A DNA stretch of 19,234 bases from Gammaproteobacteria bacterium UBA2965 (GCA_002348385.1 DEBD01000013.1:61187-80420), one strand, 5' to 3'. Positions 6,763 to 13,757 are shown, numbered from the stretch's first letter. Translations and numbers: made by a program. Notes: generated by a model not told the origin, from the sequence alone.

Positions 6763-7356
6763 TTGAGTTATTCAGCATCGACCAGTGATCCGACGCGGCC
6801 GCGCATTATAGCCCAGCCGTCACTGCTCTTCGTTCCCGATTACCTGGATCGGCCAGACGCCGATTCGCTGTTGCAGTGGGCAAACCGATCGGTGCCTTGG
6901 GGGAGCGAGCAGATTCGGTTGTTCGGTCGCCAGCGCGTGGTGCCGCGGCTGGTAGCCTGGTTCGGCGATGCTGGTGTGAGCTATCGCTACTCTCAGCTTG
7001 AGCATCCTTGCCACGGTTGGCCGCCGGAGCTAAACCGGCTGCGAGGGCGCCTACGGGAGGATTTCGGGGTCGCCAGCAACTTCGCACTGTTGAATCGATA
7101 TCGGTGTGGTCGCGATTCCATGGGCTGGCACGCGGACGATGAGCCGGAACTGAGCGGGGCGGTAGTCTCGGTGAGCTTGGGAGCGACCCGAACCCTGCGC
7201 TTGCGGCCATCCCGTAGCGGAGCGAGCGGTGGCCTGCAGTTGGCGCACGGAACCCTGCTCATGCATGACCGTAAGCTCTATCACGCGTTGCCGAAAACCT
7301 CCCGGCCTGTGGGTGAGCGGATCAACCTGACGTTTCGCCAGGTTCGGACGCGATGA
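6763..7356 (+). CDS. alkB: AlkB-family 2-oxoglutarate/Fe(II) dioxygenase (DNA/RNA alkylation repair)
   Basis: This protein of up to 197 residues belongs to the AlkB superfamily, which oxidatively removes N-alkyl lesions (1-methyladenine, 3-methylcytosine) from nucleic acids. The iron ligands are visible as His123-x-Asp125 in GWHADDE and His174 in LYHALPKT, and the 2-oxoglutarate arginine motif as Arg186-x-N-x-T-F-Arg192. The N-R-Y-R-x-G-x-D-x-M-G-W-H-A-D-D-E block resembles ALKBH2/ALKBH3-like bacterial proteins more than E. coli AlkB. The start is unclear: the longest frame begins with TTG at 6763 without a ribosome-binding site, and the next ATG or GTG is far inside the fold. The stop overlaps murB in an ATGA. 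The gene is not a normal member of this locus and may be inserted together with the divergent SDR gene. Confidence 0.88.
   Translation: MSYSASTSDPTRPRIIAQPSLLFVPDYLDRPDADSLLQWANRSVPWGSEQIRLFGRQRVVPRLVAWFGDAGVSYRYSQLEHPCHGWPPELNRLRGRLREDFGVASNFALLNRYRCGRDSMGWHADDEPELSGAVVSVSLGATRTLRLRPSRSGASGGLQLAHGTLLMHDRKLYHALPKTSRPVGERINLTFRQVRTR
6805..6810 (-). promoter_or_regulatory. Consensus -10 box for the SDR gene
   Basis: Read on the minus strand this is a perfect TATAAT, followed by GCGC. It lies 64 bp upstream of the SDR GTG start at 6741, giving a predicted 5' leader of roughly 55-60 nt. No good -35 hexamer is found at 16-18 bp spacing, and there is no TGn extended -10, so strength is uncertain. 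The box falls inside the annotated 5' end of the divergent alkB frame. Confidence 0.45.
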
Positions 7357-8342
7357 CCGATATTCCCAACACGCTGGGTGTACCAGCGACAGCGGATCAG
7401 GTGGTCGAGGTGGCCGACATCGACCAACTGCGTGGCGTACTGCGCAGCGCTCCGGACGCGCTGGTGCTCGGCGGTGGCAGCAACGTTGTGTTGGGCCGGC
7501 ACCTGCAACAGACCGTGGTGCTGATGTGCAACAGGGGCATTTCGGTGGCCGCCGACGGGGAGATGGTGGAGGTCACGGCCGCTGCAGGGGAGGGATGGCA
7601 CCGGCTGGTTCGCCATTGCCTCGATTGTGGCTATTTTGGATTGGAAAACCTGGCGCTGATACCAGGCTCTGTGGGAGCGGCACCGCTACAGAACATCGGT
7701 GCCTATGGCGTAGAGTTGGCGCAGAGACTGGTTCGATTGCGGGCGTTGCGCGTCTCCGATGGGTCGGTCCGGGCGTTCGACGCCAGCGAGTGTGGGTTCG
7801 GCTATCGCGATAGCTGGTTCAAGTCGGCAGGCGCAGGGCAATATGTCATCTTGGATGTCACCCTGAGGCTCAGCACGCAACCACAACTGGTACTGGACTA
7901 TCCGGATATTCTTACTGAGCTGTCGCGCATGGGCGTTAAGCGCACTCGACCGCAAGATGTGGCGCGGGCGGTGATCCGGGTGCGTCGCCGCAAGCTGCCC
8001 GATCCGGCAAAGGTGGGCAATGTGGGTAGCTTCTTCAAGAACCCGGTGGTGTCACGAGACGTGGCGCAACATGTCCAGTCCCTGGGTGAAGGACTCAGCG
8101 CGCACGCTGCTGAGCCGGCGGGAATGGTCAAGCTGTCAGCTGCGCAGCTCATCGATCAGGCCGCTGGCAAGCTTGAGACGCACGGGGGCGCTGCGGTGTG
8201 GCCGCGTCAACCACTGGTACTGATCAATCAGGGCAAAGCGACGGGTAGCGACTTCGTGGCGCTGGCAGAGAAGATTCAGGCCAAGGTAATGGCGCGGTTC
8301 GGCGTGCCGCTGGTGCTCGAACCGCGCACTTATGGTCTCTAG
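7353..8342 (+). CDS. murB: UDP-N-acetylenolpyruvoylglucosamine reductase
   Basis: This 329-residue FAD enzyme reduces UDP-GlcNAc-enolpyruvate to UDP-MurNAc with NADPH, the second committed step of peptidoglycan synthesis in the cytoplasm. FAD-binding blocks are LGGGSNVVL near residue 45 and IPGSVGAAPLQNIGAYG around 105-120. Catalytic residues by alignment to E. coli MurB are Arg152 (in GYRDSWFK), Ser226 (in GNVGSFFKNP, proton donor) and Glu323 near the C-terminus. The GYRDS segment and the length fit type I MurB. It starts with ATG overlapping the alkB stop by 4 nt, so it is probably cotranslated. Its stop overlaps the stop of rne, coming from the opposite strand, within one CTAG palindrome. 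murB next to rne is the usual Pseudomonas arrangement. Confidence 0.95.
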   Translation: MTDIPNTLGVPATADQVVEVADIDQLRGVLRSAPDALVLGGGSNVVLGRHLQQTVVLMCNRGISVAADGEMVEVTAAAGEGWHRLVRHCLDCGYFGLENLALIPGSVGAAPLQNIGAYGVELAQRLVRLRALRVSDGSVRAFDASECGFGYRDSWFKSAGAGQYVILDVTLRLSTQPQLVLDYPDILTELSRMGVKRTRPQDVARAVIRVRRRKLPDPAKVGNVGSFFKNPVVSRDVAQHVQSLGEGLSAHAAEPAGMVKLSAAQLIDQAAGKLETHGGAAVWPRQPLVLINQGKATGSDFVALAEKIQAKVMARFGVPLVLEPRTYGL

Positions 8343-10966
8343 TCACCCGATTTCGGGATCACTCCTTCGTTCTTGAGCTCCGCTTCTCGCTGCCGACGAC
8401 GAACCTCTCGCGGATCGTTATAGGCTCGAGACGGGCGGGCAGGCGGCTGTGAGGCTGCTTCTTCAGCCGGCTCGGCCGATTTTGTGGGCGCATCGTCGGG
8501 CACAGGCTCAGTAGCCGGCTCGGCCGCACTCGCCGAAGGCTGCTCTTCAGCATGCGGTTCGCGTGGCGTGGCGGCGGCGGGCGGAGCAGTAACGGAGACC
8601 GTCGAATCGCTGGAGATTGACGGTGCGTCGCTCGATGAGGGTGCCTCCCTGATCTCCGCCGCAGGTGCGGTTGCTTGTGCTGGCTGCTCGGGTTTGCCGG
8701 GTTCCGTGACCGGCGTCGTTTCCGGACTTGGCGCCTTCGCGGCCTGCTCCGTTTCTATGGGCTCGCTGGCCGCCTGTCGGGCGGGCGAGCCGTCTCTCGG
8801 TGTGTTGGAGGAACCTTCTCCCAGTGCGCTGCGATCGCGCTTGGGCCGACGTTTGCTGGCCGCCAGGCGCTCTTCGCTGGGTGGCTGCCCACCCACAGAG
8901 CGCTGTTCGGCTGCCGCTTGAGGGTCGCTTGCGGTCTCTGCAGCTGCGCGTTCAGTATTCCGTTCGGGCTGGCGGCTCTTGGCATTCTGGCGCCGCTTGC
9001 TGTCGCGGCGTTCGCCCTGGCCGTCGTGGTTCTGCTGGCGTCTCCGCCCTTCCTCGGTGCGCTGTTTCTCTGCACCTTGAGGTGGTCGTTTGTTGCCGTC
9101 TCTTCCGCCTCTCTGGCCGGCTCCACGATTGCGTTGATTGCCGCCGCGGTTCCGATCGTCGCGGCGGGAACGAGAGTCGCCGCGCTGGCGCTGTCGGTTG
9201 CCCCGCGATTGCGCCTTTTTCGCTTCCGACGCTTTGGGCGCCGGTGTCGATTCATTGCTCTCGCCGGAAAACAGGGTGCCGATTAATCGCTTGAACAGCC
9301 CGGGTTGTTTGCTATCCGTTGATGGCGGCTGTTTTGCGGACTTGCTCACTACCGGCATGGGCTTTTCAGGGGCAATGCCTGTCACCGCGGGGCGGGGCGC
9401 CGGAGCAGGGGTGGGCGCAGGGTTGCTGCTCGACTCTTCTTCGACCTGCATCGCATCGGCTAACTCGTAGCTGGGCACCTCGGCTTCCGCGCGGGCGTGG
9501 TCGTCGCGCAGGCGCTGCACTTCGTATTGCGGCGTTTCCATGTTCGGATTGGGCACGATGACCAGGTGGGTCCCGGTGCGGCTCTCGATGTCCTGCACAT
9601 CCTTGCGCTTTTCGTTGAGCAGAAATGAACCGATGTTCATCGGCACCAGCGCGCGCACGAGGGAGCTGCGCTCTTTGAGTGCTTCTTCCTCCATGAGCCG
9701 CAGAATGCCCAATGCGGATGATTTGGTATCCCGAATGCTGCCCTGGCCGCTGCAGCGTGGGCAGACCTCGGTAGTTAGGTCGTCCAGTGATGGACGCAGG
9801 CGCTGGCGCGACATCTCCATCAAACCAAAGCGGGAAATCCGGCTGAGCTGGACACGCGCGCGATCTGCTTCCAGAGCCTCCGTCATTTTTGCTTCCACCG
9901 CACGCTGAGCCTTGGTGCTGGTCATGTCGATGAAGTCGATGACGATCAACCCCCCCATGTCGCGCAGTCGCAACTGGCGGGCAATCTCTTCGGCCGCTTC
10001 CAGGTTGGTGTTGAGCGCCGTTTCTTCTATGTCCGCCCCTTTGGTGGCGCGGGCGGAGTTGATGTCGATGGAGACCAGTGCCTCTGTAGGGTCGATGACC
10101 AAACTGCCGCCCGAGGGCAGCTTCACAGAGTGTTGAAACGCGGATTCGATCTGGCTCTCGATCTGGTAGCGGCTGAACAACGGAATGGGGTCGGAGTAGT
10201 ACTTCACCCGTTGTTGGTAGCTGGGCATGACCTGATCGATAAAGCCCTTGGCTTCCTCATACGCCTCTTCTCCCTCGATGAGTACCTCGCCGATGTCCTT
10301 ACGCAGGTTGTCACGGATGGTCCGCAGGATGATGTTGTTTTCCTGGTACAGAAGCTTGGGGGCTTTGGCTTCTTCGGCGGCCTGGCCGATGGCTTCCCAC
10401 AGCTTCAGGAGGTGGTCGAGGTCCCAATGGAGTTCCTCGGGTGCACGGTCGATTCCGGCAGTGCGCACGATGACGCCCATCCCGTCGGGAATGTCTAGCT
10501 GGCTCAACGCCTGACGCAGGTTGTCGCGCTCTTCCCCTTCGATCCGTCGCGAAATGCCGCCAGCGCGAGGATTGTTGGGCATCAGTACCAGGTAGCGTCC
10601 GGCGAGACTGATGAACGTGGTCAGCGCCGCACCCTTGGTGCCACGTTCTTCCTTGTCCACCTGCACCAGAATTTCCTGTTTTTCCTCTACCAGCTCACCG
10701 ATGAGCAGCTTTCCGTCGGAAGGTTTCTTTTTGAAGTACTCTCGGGAGATATCCTTGAGCGGCAGAAAGCCGTGACGCTGGGCACCGAATTCCACGAACG
10801 CAGCCTCCAGACTTGGCTCCACGCGCGTGATTCTGGCTTTGTAGATGCTCGCCTTTTTCTGCTCACGGCCACGATTTTCGATATCAAGATCGTAGAGCTT
10901 CTGCCCGTCTACCAAGGCAACTCGAACCTCTTCCGATTGAGTGGCGTTGATTAACATTCTTTTCAT
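8339..10966 (-). CDS. rne: Ribonuclease E
   Basis: This 875-residue endoribonuclease is the core of the RNA degradosome and processes mRNA, 5S rRNA and tRNA precursors. The catalytic half (about 1-515) begins with MKRMLINATQ and an S1 domain, has the magnesium aspartates Asp301 and Asp344 (E. coli 303 and 346) and the zinc-link CPRC at 402-405. The tail (from about 520) is disordered. It holds a probable amphipathic membrane-anchor helix (GLFKRLIGTLF), a long Arg/Gly/Asn-rich RNA-binding stretch, an acidic Pro/Ala/Glu region, and an NDPREVRRR motif near the C-terminus of the kind seen in Pseudomonas RNase E tails. The tail is shorter than that of E. coli (1061 residues overall). The start is ATG with GAGGAA 5 nt upstream. 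A long structured leader upstream suggests feedback control by its own activity. It converges on murB. Confidence 0.96.
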   Translation of the reverse strand: MKRMLINATQSEEVRVALVDGQKLYDLDIENRGREQKKASIYKARITRVEPSLEAAFVEFGAQRHGFLPLKDISREYFKKKPSDGKLLIGELVEEKQEILVQVDKEERGTKGAALTTFISLAGRYLVLMPNNPRAGGISRRIEGEERDNLRQALSQLDIPDGMGVIVRTAGIDRAPEELHWDLDHLLKLWEAIGQAAEEAKAPKLLYQENNIILRTIRDNLRKDIGEVLIEGEEAYEEAKGFIDQVMPSYQQRVKYYSDPIPLFSRYQIESQIESAFQHSVKLPSGGSLVIDPTEALVSIDINSARATKGADIEETALNTNLEAAEEIARQLRLRDMGGLIVIDFIDMTSTKAQRAVEAKMTEALEADRARVQLSRISRFGLMEMSRQRLRPSLDDLTTEVCPRCSGQGSIRDTKSSALGILRLMEEEALKERSSLVRALVPMNIGSFLLNEKRKDVQDIESRTGTHLVIVPNPNMETPQYEVQRLRDDHARAEAEVPSYELADAMQVEEESSSNPAPTPAPAPRPAVTGIAPEKPMPVVSKSAKQPPSTDSKQPGLFKRLIGTLFSGESNESTPAPKASEAKKAQSRGNRQRQRGDSRSRRDDRNRGGNQRNRGAGQRGGRDGNKRPPQGAEKQRTEEGRRRQQNHDGQGERRDSKRRQNAKSRQPERNTERAAAETASDPQAAAEQRSVGGQPPSEERLAASKRRPKRDRSALGEGSSNTPRDGSPARQAASEPIETEQAAKAPSPETTPVTEPGKPEQPAQATAPAAEIREAPSSSDAPSISSDSTVSVTAPPAAATPREPHAEEQPSASAAEPATEPVPDDAPTKSAEPAEEAASQPPARPSRAYNDPREVRRRQREAELKNEGVIPKSGD

Positions 10967-11079
10967 GTGTGTTCCTCGTTGTGGCTCACGTCACCGCTTG
11001 GGGTGCGCAGCCGTAAAAGAGCCCGAAACCGAACGCACGAGCGACCACAACGTAAGCGAAGGTGGGACAGACGAAAAGC

Positions 11080-11230
11080 GGCGGCCTGGAACAAGTGACC
11101 AATAATCGTGTCCGGTGCGCAAAGGCCGCCCCGGGCTCGTATGGATCAGCGCCGATTGCGCTGATGGCGAGTGCTCACATGCTGGCGAGCTGGTCTCGCA
11201 TCGATCGGCGTACTGCGAGCTCGCCGATCG
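11080..11230 (-). promoter_or_regulatory. Candidate structured rne mRNA leader (three stem-loops)
   Basis: On the rne-coding strand three perfect stems follow one another, from 5' to 3' in the mRNA: a 9-bp stem (11230-11222 with 11210-11202), an 8-bp stem with a 5-nt loop (11165-11158 with 11152-11145), and an 8-bp stem closing a 35-nt loop (11130-11123 with 11087-11080). They lie about 115-265 nt before the rne start codon. The E. coli rne mRNA has a leader of about 360 nt with hairpins that sense RNase E activity. Equivalent function here is inference from position and folding potential only. Confidence 0.4.
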
Positions 11231-11438
11231 GTTATTTCGTCAAGGTGGCGTCGGGTTGTTGCGCGACGTCACCGGTCTTGTTCGTTTTCGTTGCCGGCCG
11301 GTATTGTTTGTCCGATCACCCATCTGTTGGGGTCAATCAAACTGACATCTGGTGTTGGGCTAGCTTCCTATTTGTTTGCTGACTGTCCAAAGACAGTGTG
11401 TTCAAAGTTCTAAAAGTGTCGACTCATGGGGCTAGCAT

Positions 11439-11478
11439 ATGGATCGCCGGTAACGGCAACGGATCCGCACGGATCCAT
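11439..11478 (+). repeat. Nested inverted repeat in the rluC leader
   Basis: An outer 7-bp inverted repeat, ATGGATC (11439-11445) with GATCCAT (11472-11478), encloses a GCCG-GTAA-CGGC hairpin (11446-11457) with a GNRA-type loop. A second pair, GGATCCG (11461-11467) with CGGATCC (11470-11476), competes with the outer stem. Alternative pairing of this kind can act as a switch in an RNA leader or as a protein-binding palindrome in DNA. No function is known; it lies about 70-110 bp before the rluC start. Confidence 0.35.
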
Positions 11479-11546
11479 GTAAAGTGTTCACCTCGTACCG
11501 GCTGCCGAGCCCAGCGCCTTACGGCGCGTGTTAGAACGACGGCGGC

Positions 11547-12533
11547 ATGGTAGCAGTCAAAGCTAAGTGCATCAAACAGTTAGAGAAAATTATGCAGGGA
11601 GAATCCGGCTTCGGCGTGCGTTACGTCGACATCGATGAGCAGGAAGGGCAGAGAATAGACAATTTTCTGTTGGCGCTGCTTTCCGGTGTGCCCCGCAGCC
11701 GTGTGTATAGACTGCTGCGCAAAGGGGAAGTGCGCGTCAACGGCGGCCGCGTGAAGGCCACTTACCGACTGAAAAGGGCGGATCGCGTGCGCGTTCCCCC
11801 GGTTCGCACCAAGGCGCGCGCTGAGCCGGCGCGGCCCAGCCAGGCGGCCGCTCGGGCGCTAGAATCGGCGCTGCTGTTCGAAGACGAAGCGCTTATCGCC
11901 CTGAACAAGCCGGCAGGTATGGCCGTGCATGGGGGCAGCGGTATTTCCTATGGGTTGATCGAGGCGCTGCGCGCCATGCGACCGGGCGCCTTCCTGGAAC
12001 TCGCGCACCGGCTCGACCGCGATACTTCGGGGTGTCTAGTGGTAGCCAAAACCCCCGGGGCGCTGCGCCAGTTACACGCAGTCTTGCGCAAGCGCGAAGC
12101 GAAGAAAGCCTACGTTGCCATCGTTCATGGGCGCTGGCCGGCAAAGCTCACCACTGTGCGCCTGTCACTGCACAAATACGTGACGGCATCCGGCGAGCGC
12201 AGGGTCCGGGTATCGTCCCAAGGCAAGCCCAGCAGGACCGACTTTCAGCGAGTAGCGGATGCCAAGCGAGCCACCCGGCTGCACGCGTTTCCCCACACCG
12301 GGCGCACCCATCAGATTCGGGTTCATACGGCGGCGTCGGGTCACGCTGTCTTCGGCGATGACAAGTACTGCGATGAGCAGGGGCTGGACTTGTCGCGCGA
12401 CCTGGGAATCCGTGCCCTGTGTCTGCACGCGCACAAGTTGAGTTTTTCCTGCGCCGGAGATGAGTACCGGTTCAGCGCGCCGACACCGGAGGCCTTCGAA
12501 TCAGCCTGGGAAGCGTTGGTTCAGGACGGATAG
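11547..12533 (+). CDS. rluC: 23S rRNA pseudouridine(955/2504/2580) synthase
   Basis: This protein isomerises three uridines of 23S rRNA to pseudouridine. It has an N-terminal S4 RNA-binding domain (about residues 35-95, GQRIDNFLLALL...SRVYRLLRKGEVRVNGGRVK) and an RsuA/RluABCD catalytic domain. The catalytic Asp157 sits in HRLDRDTSG (154-162), and GRTHQIRVH follows near the C-terminal third. The block NKPAGMAVHGGSG is typical of RluC. The annotated ATG (11547) gives 328 residues. An in-frame ATG at 11592 is preceded by a purine-rich AGAGAAAA and gives an N-terminus matching E. coli RluC in length, so the true start may be there. It is divergent from rne as in E. coli and Pseudomonas. Its last 33 nt overlap the 3' end of maf on the other strand. 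Confidence 0.95.
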   Translation: MVAVKAKCIKQLEKIMQGESGFGVRYVDIDEQEGQRIDNFLLALLSGVPRSRVYRLLRKGEVRVNGGRVKATYRLKRADRVRVPPVRTKARAEPARPSQAAARALESALLFEDEALIALNKPAGMAVHGGSGISYGLIEALRAMRPGAFLELAHRLDRDTSGCLVVAKTPGALRQLHAVLRKREAKKAYVAIVHGRWPAKLTTVRLSLHKYVTASGERRVRVSSQGKPSRTDFQRVADAKRATRLHAFPHTGRTHQIRVHTAASGHAVFGDDKYCDEQGLDLSRDLGIRALCLHAHKLSFSCAGDEYRFSAPTPEAFESAWEALVQDG

Positions 12534-13148
12534 GCCTTCTTCGGCCAGCAGGTTGCACAGCTCGATGAGCGGGAGCCCCACAAGTGCGTTGGGATCGTTC
12601 CCGCCGATGGCGGTGAACAGGGCGATACCCAGGCCTTCGGATTTGAATGCTCCCGCACAATCCAGGGGTTGCTCGCGTTCCACGTAGTTTGCGATCTGGG
12701 CGGCGCTGAGCGACCGGAAGGTCACGGGCGTCACAGCCAGCGATACGTGCTGGGCGCCGGTCGCGGCGTTGACGAGACACAAACCGGTGAGAAACTCCAC
12801 CGTGCGGCCGGACAGCATGGCCAGCTGATCGCGGGCATTGGACTCGGTGCCTGGTTTGCCCAGCACCTGCTGGTCGCAAACGGCGAGTTGATCGGAACCC
12901 ACCACCAGGGCGGTGGGGTGCGATTCTGCCACTTTGCGCGCTTTGTCCACGGAAAGGCGTTGGACCAGTTCATGGGGCTGCTCGCCCGCACGGGGCGATT
13001 CGTCCGCGTCTGGGGGTTCGCTGCGAAACGGAATTCCTAGCCGTTCGAGCAGGCTGGCCCGATAACGCGAGCTCGATGCCAGGATCAGTTCCGAGGCGCC
13101 GTTGGAAAGCGGAAAAAATTCCAATGAATTTCGGGGGTTAGACGGCAA
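12501..13148 (-). CDS. yceF: Maf/YceF-family nucleoside triphosphate pyrophosphatase (m7GTP type)
   Basis: This up to 215-residue Maf-family protein hydrolyses non-canonical nucleotides to monophosphate and pyrophosphate; the YceF branch prefers 7-methyl-GTP. The family start LILASSSRYR lies at residues 21-30, DADES at 47-51, and the catalytic-site Asp86 is in VVGSDQ. The segment CAGAFKSEGLGIALF and the ending VGLPLIELCNLL closely follow E. coli YceF rather than YhdE. The start is uncertain: the longest frame begins with TTG at 13148, another TTG lies at 13124, and E. coli YceF begins right at the LILAS strand; none has a clear ribosome-binding site. The first 20 residues may therefore be untranslated. 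It is divergent from yceD and its end overlaps rluC. The HAD phosphatase and sppA genes found between rluC and maf in Pseudomonas are absent. Confidence 0.9.
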   Translation of the reverse strand: MPSNPRNSLEFFPLSNGASELILASSSRYRASLLERLGIPFRSEPPDADESPRAGEQPHELVQRLSVDKARKVAESHPTALVVGSDQLAVCDQQVLGKPGTESNARDQLAMLSGRTVEFLTGLCLVNAATGAQHVSLAVTPVTFRSLSAAQIANYVEREQPLDCAGAFKSEGLGIALFTAIGGNDPNALVGLPLIELCNLLAEEGLSVLNQRFPG

Positions 13149-13165
13149 GGGGATCGACTGCGTGC

Positions 13166-13194
13166 TTTACAGGGGTCGGTAGGGTACCTATGAT
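13166..13194 (+). promoter_or_regulatory. Candidate sigma70 promoter for yceD-rpmF, overlapping the first yceD ATG
   Basis: TTTACA (13166-13171, 5/6 match) and TATGAT (13189-13194, 5/6 match) are separated by exactly 17 bp. The -10 box contains the ATG at 13190, the first candidate start of yceD. If used, transcription would begin near 13201, after that ATG and only a few bases before the second ATG at 13205. It lies between divergent maf and yceD, where a promoter is needed. Confidence 0.5.
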
Positions 13195-13717
13195 TGCGCC
13201 CGCTATGAAGACCCGCCCGGACCAGCCCTTAGCTTATCGTGAGTTGGCCAGGCGCAGGGCAGCGGTTACGCGCCGGTTGGGTCCGTCCAGCTTGCCCCGT
13301 TGGTCTGCCCTTGCGGGGGAGAACTGGAGCGTGGATACCAAGCTCGAGTTCAGCCTCGACGAGGACGGCGTGGTCTGGGTGCACGGTGAATTTGCCGCTC
13401 GGGCGGAGCTGCTCTGTCAGCGCTGTCTGGAGGTGCTGCCCAGCGAGTATTCGGGCCGCGTGGACCTTTGCCTGGTGGAAGACGCGCAACGGGCTGATGA
13501 GCTGGCGCACAGTTGCGATGTGCTGCTGGTCTCGGGCGATCAGATCGATGTGTCGGAGATCGTTGAAGACGAGTTGCTGCTGGGCGTTCCCGAGCAGCTC
13601 TGCGAGCAGGAGCCGTGCGTGCGCCTGCCCGATTTGAGTTATCCGGCGCCCGGCGTTGAAGAGGAAGAAGTACAAGGCAACCCTTTTGCGGCGCTGGGTC
13701 GGCTGAAGGCGGATTAG
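13190..13717 (+). CDS. yceD: YceD (DUF177) 23S rRNA accumulation protein
   Basis: This 175-residue protein is a YceD/DUF177 member, which in E. coli and plants affects 23S rRNA accumulation or processing; the biochemical role is not settled. The family hallmark CQRCLE (Cys76 and Cys79) is present, followed by an acidic half (VSEIVEDELLLGVP), a second cysteine pair (LCEQEPC) and the conserved ending NPFAALGRLK (residues 164-173). The four cysteines could bind a metal (inference). ATG 13190 has an AGGG upstream, but it sits inside a good -10 box, so ATG 13205 (skipping five residues) may be the real start, on a nearly leaderless mRNA. It is followed 40 bp later by rpmF, its almost universal neighbour in gammaproteobacteria. 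Confidence 0.88.
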   Translation: MIAPAMKTRPDQPLAYRELARRRAAVTRRLGPSSLPRWSALAGENWSVDTKLEFSLDEDGVVWVHGEFAARAELLCQRCLEVLPSEYSGRVDLCLVEDAQRADELAHSCDVLLVSGDQIDVSEIVEDELLLGVPEQLCEQEPCVRLPDLSYPAPGVEEEEVQGNPFAALGRLKAD

Positions 13718-13757
13718 AGCAACAAAAGCTGAACACGAACAACTATGGAGACCAGCA

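Larger units (their letters stand above)
10967..11546. other. 580-bp divergent intergenic region between rne and rluC
   Basis: No convincing gene is present; frames of up to 106 codons on the + strand show no recognisable motif or ribosome-binding site. The region holds several perfect inverted repeats: 11080-11087/11123-11130 (8 bp), 11145-11152/11158-11165 (8 bp, 5-nt loop), 11202-11210/11222-11230 (9 bp, 11-nt loop), 11382-11387/11392-11397 (6 bp, 4-nt loop), the nested repeat at 11439-11478, and 11514-11518/11523-11527 just before rluC. It should contain the promoters of both genes. I found no hexamer pair on either strand good enough to call. Confidence 0.7.

Noticed and set aside
8484..9294. 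Long + strand frames opposite the rne tail (145-203 codons)
   Set aside because: They are antisense to the repetitive, biased-composition RNase E scaffold; their Ala/Arg/Gly-rich translations follow from codon bias and match no family.
11278..11307. Possible + strand promoter TTGTTC with TATTGT for rluC
   Set aside because: The -35 matches 3/6 and the -10 4/6, with an 18-bp spacer; too weak to call in this much sequence.
11062..11382. 106-codon open frame in the rne-rluC intergenic region
   Set aside because: No ribosome-binding site, no recognisable motif, overlaps two other similar frames, and the DNA is better explained by perfect stem-loops on the rne strand.
11382..11397. ACTGTC-CAAA-GACAGT hairpin as a terminator
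   Set aside because: The stem is only 6 bp, AT-moderate, and has no T tract on either strand.
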